Assembly: GCF_001619585.1 (NCBI RefSeq)
Contig: NZ_LQNT01000009.1
Coordinates: forward strand, 930,001 to 994,000
DNA: 64,000 nucleotides
Direction: 5' to 3'
Source of the DNA: Bhargavaea cecembensis
Lineage (GTDB): Bacteria; Bacillota; Bacilli; Bacillales_A; Planococcaceae
Below the pieces are notes generated by a model. That model was not told the DNA's origin. It saw only the letters and a program-made list of their open reading frames with translations, and did not search any database. A program made the translations under genes and the position numbers. Each line of letters starts with the position of its first letter. The stretch's first letter is position 1. Positions 25,593 through 34,561 of this stretch are shown in pieces.

Positions 25593-25632
25593 AAAGAGAC
25601 CTTGCGGAATGCCGTATCCGCAAGGTCTCTTT
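25593..25632. terminator. Bidirectional terminator (duplicate of the rpoN terminator)
   Basis: A 16-bp stem AAAGAGACCTTGCGGA / TCCGCAAGGTCTCTTT with an 8-nt loop. It now terminates the long leftward island operon ending at 25651. Confidence 0.85.
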
Positions 25633-25650
25633 GCCCAAATCAATATAGTA

Positions 25651-26592
25651 TCAGCCTAGTTTAACCTGCTCTTTTGGAGCCAGATGCAGGTCACTACACT
25701 TTCCTGCTTTCAAAATAAAACTATCCGAGCTCTGAGGGAACTTCTTTTCCAAGTTCTTTCCTAGCTTAATGACACGATCAAGATCTATCCCTGTTTCGAT
25801 ACCCATCTCATGCAATGCATGAATCAAGTCCTCTGAAGAGATATTCCCGCTTGCATTTGGTGCATATGGGCAACCACCTAATCCAGCTACCGAACTATCA
25901 AAGTTCACTATGCCTTCTTCAAGGCCAACCAATGCATTGGCAAATGCCATCCCTCTCGTATTGTGGAGGTGCAGTGAGAAATCGAATTCTGGAAACTCTT
26001 TTTTTATGGCCCTTATTATCTTTCTGACCCTCACAGGATTCCCCATTCCGGTAGTGTCGGCAAGAGATATATTTGTCACTCCTAAGTCTGCATACTTCTC
26101 AGATATTTGGAGTATCCTGCTGACGGGCACATCACCTTCATACGGGCATCCAAAGACCACTGAAATGGATCCCGAAACCGGCATGCCGGCTTCATTTGCT
26201 CGATTAATAAGCGGCTTAAAATCTTCCATCGCATCGAATGTCGTTCTATTTGCATTGCTTAAACTATGTGAATCTGTTGCAGACAACATTAATTTCACCT
26301 TATCCACTTTAGCCTTAATTGCTCTTTCAAGACCAATTAAGTTTGGCACCAGTGCCCTTAGCTGAACACCATTTCTTCTATCGATTTTTTGCAAAAGTTC
26401 ATCTGCATCTTTGAGCTGGGGAATGGCTTTCGGGTGAACAAAAGATGTAACTTCAATTTGCTTAAAACCGCAATAGATAATCTCATTAACGATTTCCACT
26501 TTTTCTTCTAATGGAATATTAGCGGGGAGACTTTGAAACCCGTCTCGCGGACAAACCTCGGTGACAGTAACCCTTTCAGGGATGACAGACAT
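25651..26592 (-). CDS. HMG-CoA lyase family protein
   Basis: A DRE-TIM metallolyase of 313 aa. It has EVCPRDGFQS (catalytic Arg and metal Asp), SLADTTGMG, the metal His pair in FSLHLHNTRGMA, and the family signature with active-site Cys in GLGGCPYAPNASGN (about residue 240). HMG-CoA lyases split a 3-hydroxy-3-methyl acyl-CoA; relatives cleave citramalyl-CoA to acetyl-CoA and pyruvate. Pairing with a family III CoA-transferase 2 nt upstream favours a citramalyl-CoA-type substrate, but leucine-type HMG-CoA cannot be excluded. It is the last gene of the island operon. Confidence 0.9.
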   Translation of the reverse strand: MSVIPERVTVTEVCPRDGFQSLPANIPLEEKVEIVNEIIYCGFKQIEVTSFVHPKAIPQLKDADELLQKIDRRNGVQLRALVPNLIGLERAIKAKVDKVKLMLSATDSHSLSNANRTTFDAMEDFKPLINRANEAGMPVSGSISVVFGCPYEGDVPVSRILQISEKYADLGVTNISLADTTGMGNPVRVRKIIRAIKKEFPEFDFSLHLHNTRGMAFANALVGLEEGIVNFDSSVAGLGGCPYAPNASGNISSEDLIHALHEMGIETGIDLDRVIKLGKNLEKKFPQSSDSFILKAGKCSDLHLAPKEQVKLG

Positions 26593-26594
26593 GC

Positions 26595-27809
26595 TTAAAT
26601 CACTCCGCTCTTTTTAAGTTCCTCTAAGTCAGCACTTGTGTAATTTAGCAATTCAGTAAGAATTTCCTGGTTATGTTCTCCCAGGTCCGGTCCGACGTTT
26701 CGTATTTTGCCTGGGGTTTCCGAAAACTTTGGAACAACTCCTGGCATTTTGATGGTGCCCAAACGCGGATGCTCGACTTCAACAATATTTTCTCTGGCCC
26801 TGTAATGTTCATCTCTAAATATATCTTCAATACTATAAATCGGGCTGATCGGGACCCCGTGTTCATCCAGGTATTTTTGGATTTCATCACGGGTAAACTG
26901 CTTCACCCAATCTGCCACAATGCCATTTGTCAGATCGAAGTTTTTCAGCCGGACAGAATTCGTGTAAAACCGATCGTCGGCGAGCATATCTTCACGATCC
27001 ATCGCCTTTGCAAGACGTTCGAAGGTCCTATCGGAACTGGTCACCAACACCATCCAATGCCCATCTTTAGTCTGGAAAGTACCGGCAGGACTAGAATGTC
27101 CGCTCAAGCCCGGAGACCGTTCTTTAATGATGCCATTTTGGTCATAATCAGCCACCAGAAACTCCATCATCCGGAAAACTGATTCATATAGACTGATATC
27201 AACGAATTGCCCCTTCTGCTCATCAGCGCGATTCCTGTGGAAAAGCGCCGAGACTGTTGCAAAGGCAACGTACACACCGGTTATATAATCTGTTAAAGAA
27301 AATGACGGACTAATGGGAGGCCGATCTGAATAGCCGTGCAGATAAGTGAATCCGCTGTACGCTGTTGCAGGCGTTCCAAAGCCGGCTTTGTGCGAATTTG
27401 GCCCAGTTTGTCCATATCCAGTCACTCGGATCATAATTAAGTCGTTGTTAACTTCTTTTAATACCTCGTACCCGACCCCCCATTTCTCCAGGGTTCCGGG
27501 ACGGAAATTTTCAATCACCACGTCAGAAACTGCTACAAGTTCTTTTAGTATTTTCTTACCTTGTTCTGTATGTAAGTCTAAGGTAAGCGACTTTTTATTT
27601 CGAGCCAATGCTGGCCAACGAAGTGGCTCTTCTTCGTGAAACGGCCCCATGTCACGTAAAGAATCTCCCCTTTTTGGAATTTCTACTTTGATGACGTCTG
27701 CTCCAAAATCCCCCAGTAGAACTGCTCCATAAGGGGCTGCAATCATCGTCGATAAATCCAATACTCGAATCCCGGTCAATGGACCTTGGCTGCCAACCTT
27801 AATTTCCAT
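26595..27809 (-). CDS. Family III CoA-transferase (CaiB/BaiF)
   Basis: A CoA-transferase of 404 aa. N-terminal GIRVLDLSTMIAAPYGAVLLGDFGADVIKVE (residues ~15-45, here in part: LGDFGADVIKVE) and ENFRPGTLEKWGVGYEVL are typical. The expected catalytic Asp lies in the SLTDYITGVYVAFA region near residue 170. Family III enzymes move CoA between carboxylates, for example succinyl-CoA to citramalate or formyl-CoA to oxalate. GGAGGAGAGG precedes the ATG. The next gene, 2 nt on, is the lyase that would use its product. Confidence 0.9.
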   Translation of the reverse strand: MEIKVGSQGPLTGIRVLDLSTMIAAPYGAVLLGDFGADVIKVEIPKRGDSLRDMGPFHEEEPLRWPALARNKKSLTLDLHTEQGKKILKELVAVSDVVIENFRPGTLEKWGVGYEVLKEVNNDLIMIRVTGYGQTGPNSHKAGFGTPATAYSGFTYLHGYSDRPPISPSFSLTDYITGVYVAFATVSALFHRNRADEQKGQFVDISLYESVFRMMEFLVADYDQNGIIKERSPGLSGHSSPAGTFQTKDGHWMVLVTSSDRTFERLAKAMDREDMLADDRFYTNSVRLKNFDLTNGIVADWVKQFTRDEIQKYLDEHGVPISPIYSIEDIFRDEHYRARENIVEVEHPRLGTIKMPGVVPKFSETPGKIRNVGPDLGEHNQEILTELLNYTSADLEELKKSGVI

Positions 27810-27871
27810 CTGGCCTCTCCTCCTTTACTCCTCTCCCTGTCAACCTGACGGGAGATTAAGAGAACGAAGTG

Positions 27872-29209
27872 TCAAGCAGTAACGCTTGAACTACTCCGCA
27901 TCAAACGATAAATAGCGCCTGCATCTTTTTCTTCTTCCAAATTCAGAATAAAATCTAGAACATGTTGTTGTTGTTCATCGGTAAGCTGATTGGCTGTTAA
28001 ACGGATAAACTTATTTATAATAGCTTCTTGAGACATTTTTTCCGTCGGGCCACCGCTTGCCTGATCTTTTTCAACTGTAATCGTTTGACCAGAAGCTAAT
28101 GTCATCACGACTTTTACAGGCATTGATTTAGGGTAATTTCTATCCATTTCTGTATCATGGTGAACAAATACCTTTTGAGTGAAGGCCGAAATTGCTTTAT
28201 CCTTCAAATAACGATCTATAAAAGCTGATTCATCAGATATTCCGGTTACATACCATGAAGCTAAAGCATACGGAATACTAAACTTCGCAGAAAGTTCATT
28301 GATAATCTCCTGCCTGTTGAGAGTAGCGGCACGCTCGTAAGTGTAAACATCTACCCTATTAATTTCTTCGCCTGATTTTTTTAGATGGATTGCTTCTTTA
28401 AAAGCTTCCAACGGCGCATGAGAATAGCGACAGAATGCATGGTTTTTAAAATAATTCTTTTTTACATCCCACAAAATTTCTTGAGAAGGAAATTCGGCGC
28501 CAACACTGTTCCCAAACAAATTTCCGAAGACATGACTGATATTGTTTACAGGTGCATGGACGCCAGCCTTAACAAGTCTTTGTGCCTGAATACCCGAAGC
28601 AAGTGCCTTTCCTACATAAACATTACGTATAAAAGCACCTTCAAGCGCTGCATTCCAAGATGTTGGCAGCGCAAATGTCGCTGCCGTATTAAGTGCTTCA
28701 TATAATTCATCTGTGGTTGAATTAGCAGCGAACATCGCGGCGGCAGTTGCACCGAGCACTCCCCAAGTACCATGGGCGTGCATCTCAGAGTGAAGGGAAG
28801 CATTTCTTCCAAAATAAGAGCAAGATTCATAGCTTTTTACAACATTCAGCAGAAACTCTTTCCCGCTCATTTTGTAGCCATCTTTCTGCGCCAAAATCCA
28901 TAGAACAGGCAGACAATGTGCTGCAGGGTGCCCTTTGCTGTATTGATTGCCTTCATCCAGCTCAAGTGCAACCACTGCCGCTCCTGTGATTAGTGCCACA
29001 TCTGCAAGAGTCAGCTTCGATCCATTTAGAAGCAGCTCTTCGTCTCCAGGTTCAGCTACATCTGAAATCAGCCGCCTAATGCCTTCTTTATCAACGGCCC
29101 CGACATAAGCCCCAAGTGTATCTAACAAAATGAGCTTCGATGATTTGATCGTATCCTCGTCCAGATCATCCCAATCTAACTGACTCAGCTTTTCAATGAA
29201 TTGCTTCAT
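27872..29209 (-). CDS. MmgE/PrpD family protein 1
   Basis: A protein of 445 aa of the MmgE/PrpD family (2-methylcitrate dehydratase, cis-aconitate decarboxylase relatives). Recognisable are ALELDEGNQYSKGHPAAH (about 82-99), HAHGTWGVLGA, and KNHAFCRYSHAPLEA. Family members dehydrate, isomerise or decarboxylate tricarboxylates and related acids. A second, distinct member is encoded at the head of the same operon, so the two may act on successive or stereoisomeric intermediates. GGGGGTA precedes ATG. Confidence 0.88.
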   Translation of the reverse strand: MKQFIEKLSQLDWDDLDEDTIKSSKLILLDTLGAYVGAVDKEGIRRLISDVAEPGDEELLLNGSKLTLADVALITGAAVVALELDEGNQYSKGHPAAHCLPVLWILAQKDGYKMSGKEFLLNVVKSYESCSYFGRNASLHSEMHAHGTWGVLGATAAAMFAANSTTDELYEALNTAATFALPTSWNAALEGAFIRNVYVGKALASGIQAQRLVKAGVHAPVNNISHVFGNLFGNSVGAEFPSQEILWDVKKNYFKNHAFCRYSHAPLEAFKEAIHLKKSGEEINRVDVYTYERAATLNRQEIINELSAKFSIPYALASWYVTGISDESAFIDRYLKDKAISAFTQKVFVHHDTEMDRNYPKSMPVKVVMTLASGQTITVEKDQASGGPTEKMSQEAIINKFIRLTANQLTDEQQQHVLDFILNLEEEKDAGAIYRLMRSSSSVTA

Positions 29210-29224
29210 ACGTACCCCCTTATA

Positions 29225-29965
29225 TCAAACTATTTGAAAGTTCCCCATCTTTTTGTTGATATTTCTGGCGGCGGACATCAATAGGTCTTTATAGAATATT
29301 TCTTGGGAGGCTGATAACCTTTGTATCGGCCCTGCGATGGTCAGGCTGGCGATTGATGTCCCTGTATAATCAATGATTGGAACGGCGATTGCGTAACTAC
29401 CGGGAACACGCTCTCCTTTAGTTATTGCATAGCCATCCTTCCTGATTTGATCCAGATCTTTTGTAAATAGCGTCTTGTTGATGTCATGCTCTGTACCAAT
29501 CTTATTGACGACATGTTTGCGTTCCTGATCTTCCAAAAACGCAATCAGTACTTTTCCGGAAGCGCCTAGATGGGCTTCCTTTCTTTCCCCTATTCTTACA
29601 AAATTCCGGACGTCTAATGGACTGTCGACCTTTTCAATACAAACCCTACTAGTCTCATCCAAGACATTTAGTTCAGCGGTCTCTTTTGTATGCCGGACAA
29701 TTTCATTCATAAATGGTAGAGCAACTCTACGGACATCCAATTGATTTTGTACTATACTACCAAGCCTGAAGAAGTTGATTCCCAATGAGTATCTGTGATT
29801 GTCTTCGTTTCTGACGATATAATCTGCCTTCTCCATTGAATCTAAAATCCTGAAAACAGTACTCTTCGGATAACCGAGTTTTTCTTGTATCTCGGTAATC
29901 GACAAACTTGGAGTATCCATCGTAAACAGTTCCAAGATGCTGAACATTTTCTCGAAAGACTTCAT
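29225..29965 (-). CDS. IclR family transcriptional regulator 1
   Basis: A regulator of 246 aa. The winged HTH is at residues 5-65 (LSITEIQEKLGYPKSTVFRILDSM in part), and the IclR effector domain covers 80-246 with GSYAIAVPIIDYTGTSIASLTI. It sits inside the long leftward operon between livF and the first PrpD gene, so it is presumably co-transcribed with the pathway. GAGGG precedes its ATG. Its target may be the operon's own promoter at 39.3 kb together with the second IclR protein. Confidence 0.9.
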   Translation of the reverse strand: MKSFEKMFSILELFTMDTPSLSITEIQEKLGYPKSTVFRILDSMEKADYIVRNEDNHRYSLGINFFRLGSIVQNQLDVRRVALPFMNEIVRHTKETAELNVLDETSRVCIEKVDSPLDVRNFVRIGERKEAHLGASGKVLIAFLEDQERKHVVNKIGTEHDINKTLFTKDLDQIRKDGYAITKGERVPGSYAIAVPIIDYTGTSIASLTIAGPIQRLSASQEIFYKDLLMSAARNINKKMGNFQIV

Positions 29966-29985
29966 TATTTTCCCTCATGTCTAAA

Positions 29986-30696
29986 TTATGATGTAACCCC
30001 CAAGTAAGAGGCCTTAAGGTTAGTATCATTACTTAATTCAACTGCCGAACCTTCCATTACAATCTGGCCATTTTCTATGACATATCCACGGTCAGAAAGG
30101 TTTAAAGCTTGTGCGGCATTTTGCTCGACTAATAGCACTGTGACTCCTTGTTCCTTAATGGTATTGATGATGCTGAATACTTGTTTTGTAAGCAGGGGAG
30201 ATAATCCGGTAGATGGCTCATCCAGCAACAGCAATTTTGGCTGTGACATCAGTGCTCGTCCAATTGCCAACATTTGTTGCTGTCCGCCACTCATGCTTCC
30301 GGCCAACTGTTTTTCCTTTTCCTTCAATATTGGAAACAGTTCAAAACACATTTCCAGATTATCTTTTGATTTTTTCTTAGCTTCTTTCGTAAAGGCTCCA
30401 AGTTCAAGATTTTCATAGACACTCATTGTAGAAAACAGCTTTCTTCCTTCAGGAACTTGGATTAATCCCCTTTTTACAATGTCATCCGGGCCGGCTTTTG
30501 AAATATCTTCACCTTGAAACTTGATAGTTCCTGACCAACTCTTTATCAGACCGGATATTGTACGAAGTAAAGTTGTCTTCCCTGCTCCGTTAGTCCCGAG
30601 AATACTGACGACTTCCCCTTCATTTACTTCAAAGGATATTTCACGAAGGATTTGGACATTTCCATAACCGGTATTCAGTTTCTCTACTTGTATCAT
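29986..30696 (-). CDS. livF: Branched-chain amino acid-type ABC transporter ATPase (LivF)
   Basis: An ABC ATPase of 236 aa: Walker A GTNGAGKTTLL (34-44), Q-loop region, signature MSGGQQQMLAIGRAL, and Walker B LLLLDEPSTGLSP. The LivF subgroup is recognised by the GLIQVPEGRKLFSTMSVYENL stretch. It forms a heterodimer with LivG. Its ATG overlaps the livG stop by 4 nt. Liv-type importers carry not only amino acids but also amides, urea and aromatic acids, so the ligand is open. Confidence 0.92.
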   Translation of the reverse strand: MIQVEKLNTGYGNVQILREISFEVNEGEVVSILGTNGAGKTTLLRTISGLIKSWSGTIKFQGEDISKAGPDDIVKRGLIQVPEGRKLFSTMSVYENLELGAFTKEAKKKSKDNLEMCFELFPILKEKEKQLAGSMSGGQQQMLAIGRALMSQPKLLLLDEPSTGLSPLLTKQVFSIINTIKEQGVTVLLVEQNAAQALNLSDRGYVIENGQIVMEGSAVELSNDTNLKASYLGVTS

Positions 30697-31412
30697 GCGA
30701 TATCCTCTCCTAGGTAAGCCTCGACAACCAACGGATCCCTCATCACTTCCTGCGGTTCTCCCTCTGCAATTTTCTCTCCCAAGTGCATGACTGCAAGTCG
30801 GTCGGAGAGAGCCATGACAGCTGACATAAGGTGCTCGATAAACACAATGGATACTCCTCTGTCTCTGATTGTTTTAACGAGTTCAATAAACTCATTTACT
30901 TCGGATGGATTCAAACCTGACATGACCTCATCCAGGAACAAGATTTTGGGTTTTGTTGCCAGTGCCCGTGCAACTTCTACTTTCTTTTGCTCTGGGAAGG
31001 TCAAATCTTTCATACGCTGTTGGGACAATTCTTTAAGTCCGAGAAAATCCAACTGCTCCATTGCCAAGGCTTCGGCATCATGAATTTTCTTTTCTCTGCT
31101 GAATGCACCCACAACCACATTTTCGAGAACAGTAAGATTTCCGAAGGGTTGTACAATCTGGAAGGTTCTCGCTATTCCTTTTTCACAAATAAATTCAGGT
31201 TTCTTCCTGGTAATTTCTTCACCATTTAATAGGACCAAGCCTTCTTCGGGTTTATGGAAACCGCAGATTGAATGAAATAACGTTGTTTTACCTGCTCCGT
31301 TTGGACCTATCAAACCGAGGATTTCCCCTTCATTCAGCTCCAGACTTACATTATTGACTGCGGTTAGGCCAGCAAATCTTTTCGTCAAACTATTTACTTC
31401 TAGCAGTTTCAA
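30693..31412 (-). CDS. livG: Branched-chain amino acid-type ABC transporter ATPase (LivG)
   Basis: An ABC ATPase of 239 aa: Walker A GPNGAGKTTLFHS, the LivG-type segment IARTFQIVQPFGNLTVLENV, and Walker B KILFLDEVMSGLNPSEV. The usual signature LSxGxQ is altered to LTFPEQKKVEVARAL, which is within the range seen in LivG but lacks the SGG core. The TTG at 31412 is chosen: AAAGGCG lies 9 nt upstream and the resulting N-terminus MKLLEVNSLTK is typical. It overlaps livM by 23 nt. Confidence 0.9.
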   Translation of the reverse strand: MKLLEVNSLTKRFAGLTAVNNVSLELNEGEILGLIGPNGAGKTTLFHSICGFHKPEEGLVLLNGEEITRKKPEFICEKGIARTFQIVQPFGNLTVLENVVVGAFSREKKIHDAEALAMEQLDFLGLKELSQQRMKDLTFPEQKKVEVARALATKPKILFLDEVMSGLNPSEVNEFIELVKTIRDRGVSIVFIEHLMSAVMALSDRLAVMHLGEKIAEGEPQEVMRDPLVVEAYLGEDIA

Positions 31413-32412
31413 CCAAACCAACGCCTTTCTTGTTTTTGAATCCTTTCGACTGCGATCTCGCGGCCTTTACTTTCCTGATTCGATTTTGGAACCAGCCAAC
31501 AATGCCTTCCGGAAGGTATAGAATCACCAAAACTAAAATGAGTCCATAAACCATAAGGTTTGCCCCTGCCAGGTTCCCAAAGAAATGAGAAGTGATTTCT
31601 CCCAGAGGAACAATAATCATTGACCCGACCAATGGCCCTAAGACTGTTCCCGCCCCGCCGATGATGGCTGGCAGAAGAATGTTAATCGACACGTCATTGC
31701 CAAACGTTGTTGGCGGTTCAATGAATAAAAGATACTGCGCATAAAAGGTTCCGCCGATTGCTGTAAGACCTGCACTTAATGCAATAGCTATCATTTTGTT
31801 TTTGTAAGTGTTGACACCCAATGACTGCGCAGCTTCCTCGTTCTCCCGGATTGCAATCAGATTGTAACCGAGTCGCGAGCGGCTGATCTTATACACCAGC
31901 AAAAATACAAGAGCCGTGAGAATTAAGATTGTGTAGTAATAGCCCGTTCTCGATCCAAATTGGAACATCGCCGGATTTGCTTCCAACGGAATCAAAATTC
32001 CCATCGTCTTATTGAAGAATTCCGTATTCTGCACGATGATTCTCAGGATTTCTGCAAATGCCAATGTTCCAAGGGCGAAATATGCACCGCGCAGTTTATA
32101 ACGGAACGCCAAAAATCCGATAAATAATCCCATCAAGGAAGCAATCACAAAGCCGATGACCAATCCAAGCCAAGGGGTTACTTGAAACTGGGTCAGCAAG
32201 ATCGAGGAGGTGTAAGCACCAATACCAAAGAATGCTGCATGGCCAAATGAAAACTGCCCCGAATACCCACTAAGCAAGTTCCAGGCCTGGCTGACAAGAG
32301 CATAGTACAAGATCAGAATCGCAATATGCATCAGATACTGATCATTCGTGACTAATGGAAACAGAGCGAAAATGGATACACCTGCGATTAATAACCAGTG
32401 AGATTTCTTCAA
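31390..32412 (-). CDS. livM: Branched-chain amino acid-type ABC permease (LivM)
   Basis: A membrane permease of 340 aa with about nine to ten hydrophobic segments. Family hallmarks: LLSGYSGQFSFGHAAFFGIGAYTS near 65-88 and GGAGTVLGPLVGSMIIV near 255. The C-terminal tail is basic and Lys-rich. The start is TTG, 8 nt after GGAGGGAAA, overlapping the livH stop by 4 nt. Confidence 0.92.
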   Translation of the reverse strand: MKKSHWLLIAGVSIFALFPLVTNDQYLMHIAILILYYALVSQAWNLLSGYSGQFSFGHAAFFGIGAYTSSILLTQFQVTPWLGLVIGFVIASLMGLFIGFLAFRYKLRGAYFALGTLAFAEILRIIVQNTEFFNKTMGILIPLEANPAMFQFGSRTGYYYTILILTALVFLLVYKISRSRLGYNLIAIRENEEAAQSLGVNTYKNKMIAIALSAGLTAIGGTFYAQYLLFIEPPTTFGNDVSINILLPAIIGGAGTVLGPLVGSMIIVPLGEITSHFFGNLAGANLMVYGLILVLVILYLPEGIVGWFQNRIRKVKAARSQSKGFKNKKGVGLVETARSK

Positions 32413-33272
32413 CTCGATTTCCCTCCAAACAGGCCATTAGGCTTGACAAGCAGGACCAAAATAAAGATTAGATATGTCATAAGCTCTTTAAGGCTTCCTG
32501 GCAGGAAAACCCCACCCAGCGATTCGGAAACACCGATAATTAGGCCTCCGACCAACGCACCAATAAAGTTACCCAAACCGCCGAGCACAACTACAACAAA
32601 CCCTTTAAGAATAAAAGTTGCACCGACATCAGGCGACGTGTAAAAGAACGGAGTGATGAGACTGCCGGCAACCCCTGCCAGTGCCGCTCCAATGCCAAAT
32701 GCAATGTAATTGATCCGGCTGGTATTGATTCCGACCAGGGAAGCTCCCTGCCGGTCAATTGATGTAGCCCTGATTGCTTTTCCTGTTAGTGTATTTCTCA
32801 AAAACCAGAACAAAAGTACAGTCAGACCGATTGCGAATGCAAAGGCGATCAGTTTAGGGGTATTTATACCAATTTCTCCAATGCGAAGAGTTTGGGTGAT
32901 GCCGCCAAGTTCCACACTTCTGAAATCAGGGCTCCACATGATCAGCGCAAGGTTTTCGATGATTAGCATTATTCCAAGTGTGACCAGCAACTGATTGTGT
33001 TCAGGTGCATCCATCATTCTGGAAAGGACCGTCTTTTGTACAAACGCCCCAACCACAAATAGAACTGCAGCACTCAGAAAGATTGACAGATAAGGGTTGA
33101 TTCCCATTAGCGTAAAAGCCCAGTAGCTTACATACATCCCCAACATGAGAAAAGCACCCTGTGCAAAGTTAATCACTTTCATTACGCCAAAAATCAGTGT
33201 CAGGCCTATAGCGACAAGTCCATAGATGCCACCCATCAGGATTCCGTCAATCATTGATTGAATTATTAACAT
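32409..33272 (-). CDS. livH: Branched-chain amino acid-type ABC permease (LivH)
   Basis: A permease of 287 aa with about eight hydrophobic segments. It opens with the characteristic GGIYGLVAIGLTLIFGVMKVINFAQGAF region (first two helices) and carries GLGNFIGALVGGLIIGVSES in the coupling region. It heterodimerises with LivM. A strong stem-loop separates it from the binding-protein gene livK. Confidence 0.93.
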   Translation of the reverse strand: MLIIQSMIDGILMGGIYGLVAIGLTLIFGVMKVINFAQGAFLMLGMYVSYWAFTLMGINPYLSIFLSAAVLFVVGAFVQKTVLSRMMDAPEHNQLLVTLGIMLIIENLALIMWSPDFRSVELGGITQTLRIGEIGINTPKLIAFAFAIGLTVLLFWFLRNTLTGKAIRATSIDRQGASLVGINTSRINYIAFGIGAALAGVAGSLITPFFYTSPDVGATFILKGFVVVVLGGLGNFIGALVGGLIIGVSESLGGVFLPGSLKELMTYLIFILVLLVKPNGLFGGKSS

Positions 33273-33298
33273 GGGGGTTATTCCTTTCAGGTAAATTT

Positions 33299-33324
33299 AA
33301 AGGGCAGGATCTCTCCTGCCCTTT
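33299..33324 (-). terminator. Stem-loop between livK and livH
   Basis: A perfect 11-bp stem AAAGGGCAGGA / TCCTGCCCTTT with a 4-nt loop, followed on the minus strand by AAATTTACC, not a T tract. It is better read as a 3' stabiliser or partial terminator that raises binding-protein mRNA. Confidence 0.7.
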
Positions 33325-33330
33325 ATGTTG

Positions 33331-34536
33331 TTATTGAGCTGGCACAGCAAAATCGGCACTCTTGTATTCCTCTGGATAAACGATATGCGACTCTCCATCC
33401 ATGATTTGATTCAGGACGGCTTGTGCATTAACGTTTTGTCCTTTTTCATTAAATTCAATGGTTCCTTGCGGAAGAATATGTTCTTCCATTTTAGTCTCAG
33501 CGAGTGCTTTCCTGATTTCCTCTCGGTCTGTCGAACCCGCCCGCTCAATTGCATCAATCAACACTTTTGTAGCCATATAGGAGTAGGCTCCGTTGGGGCC
33601 TAAGTTTTTGTTGAACTTTTCCGAGTAGGCATCTTGTGCTGCTTTTGCAAGGTCACTATTTGTATTAATCGAGTAGTTTACATCTAGTACATACTGGTTC
33701 AGGTCAGTTTCTTCGGTTATGAACTTAGCGTTACTGAACGCTCCGTTTGCCACGCCAATGAGCGCTTTTGGTGTAACTCCCGCTTCTTTCAGCCCTTCGG
33801 TCAGCAATGTTCCGTCTCTAAGATAAGTCGTTGCGATGATGGCGTCCGGCTTTGAGGATTTAAGCTTATTGATTGTGGATGACAGGTCTGCTGCTGATGC
33901 AGCATGAGGAAGAACTGTGGTCACATCCAGATTCTTAGAAGGTGCTTGCTCTTTAATGATTTTCGCGATACTGGAACCGAAAACAGAATCCTCATGTACA
34001 AGGGCGATTGTCTGAATTGGTTCGTCAAGCTCACTGTTCAAGAAATCGATATAATCCAAGAAGTTTTCAGCCATGGCAGTGGAAGATGGCTGCAGTCTGA
34101 ACGTGTACTTGAAATTACGTTCTGTAACTTCATCAGCCGAAGCGATATCTACGACAAATGGAATTCTGGCTTTTTCGGCCTCCTGGGTGGCAGGTAGTGT
34201 AACACCACTTGTATAAGCCCCGACTACGCCGGCAACACCCTCACGATCCAGGCGTTGCGTTTCAGAAACACCTTTCTCAGCAATTCCTTCTGAATCAGCC
34301 TCAATCAGCTCAACTTTTGCTCCATCCAAAGATTGAATCCCGCCAGCAGCATTCACTTCTTCAACCGCCAGACGAATCGCGTCACGCATTTCCTGCCCCT
34401 CGTTAGCCAATCCCCCACTAAGTGGATGTAGAGCCCCAATTTTTACTGCGCCATCTTCTCCCTCGGATGCATTTCCGTTGCTGCAACCTGCTGCAAGCAG
34501 GAGTAATGCCAGAGACAGTCCCAGAACTTTTTTCAT
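33331..34536 (-). CDS. livK: Branched-chain amino acid-type ABC substrate-binding lipoprotein (LivK)
   Basis: A type I periplasmic-binding-fold lipoprotein of 401 aa. Lipobox LLAAGC is at about 13-18. The fold opens with VKIGALHPLSGGLANEGQEMRDA and includes GVVGAYTSGVTLPATQEAEK (ligand-site Ser/Thr region), split over two segments. It captures the substrate outside the membrane for LivHMGF. AAAGGAGC precedes ATG. It lies directly after the hydantoinase-like gene, so its ligand probably is the compound that enzyme opens or a precursor of it. Confidence 0.93.
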   Translation of the reverse strand: MKKVLGLSLALLLLAAGCSNGNASEGEDGAVKIGALHPLSGGLANEGQEMRDAIRLAVEEVNAAGGIQSLDGAKVELIEADSEGIAEKGVSETQRLDREGVAGVVGAYTSGVTLPATQEAEKARIPFVVDIASADEVTERNFKYTFRLQPSSTAMAENFLDYIDFLNSELDEPIQTIALVHEDSVFGSSIAKIIKEQAPSKNLDVTTVLPHAASAADLSSTINKLKSSKPDAIIATTYLRDGTLLTEGLKEAGVTPKALIGVANGAFSNAKFITEETDLNQYVLDVNYSINTNSDLAKAAQDAYSEKFNKNLGPNGAYSYMATKVLIDAIERAGSTDREEIRKALAETKMEEHILPQGTIEFNEKGQNVNAQAVLNQIMDGESHIVYPEEYKSADFAVPAQ

Positions 34537-34561
34537 AATAAGCTCCTTTAATTATCAGATT

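Larger units (their letters stand above)
25326..25632 (+). repeat. Direct repeat copy 2: rpoN 3' end plus terminator
   Basis: Partner of 23441-23742. Both the coding remnant and the terminator hairpin are duplicated. It marks the left edge of the low-GC catabolic island. Confidence 0.85.
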
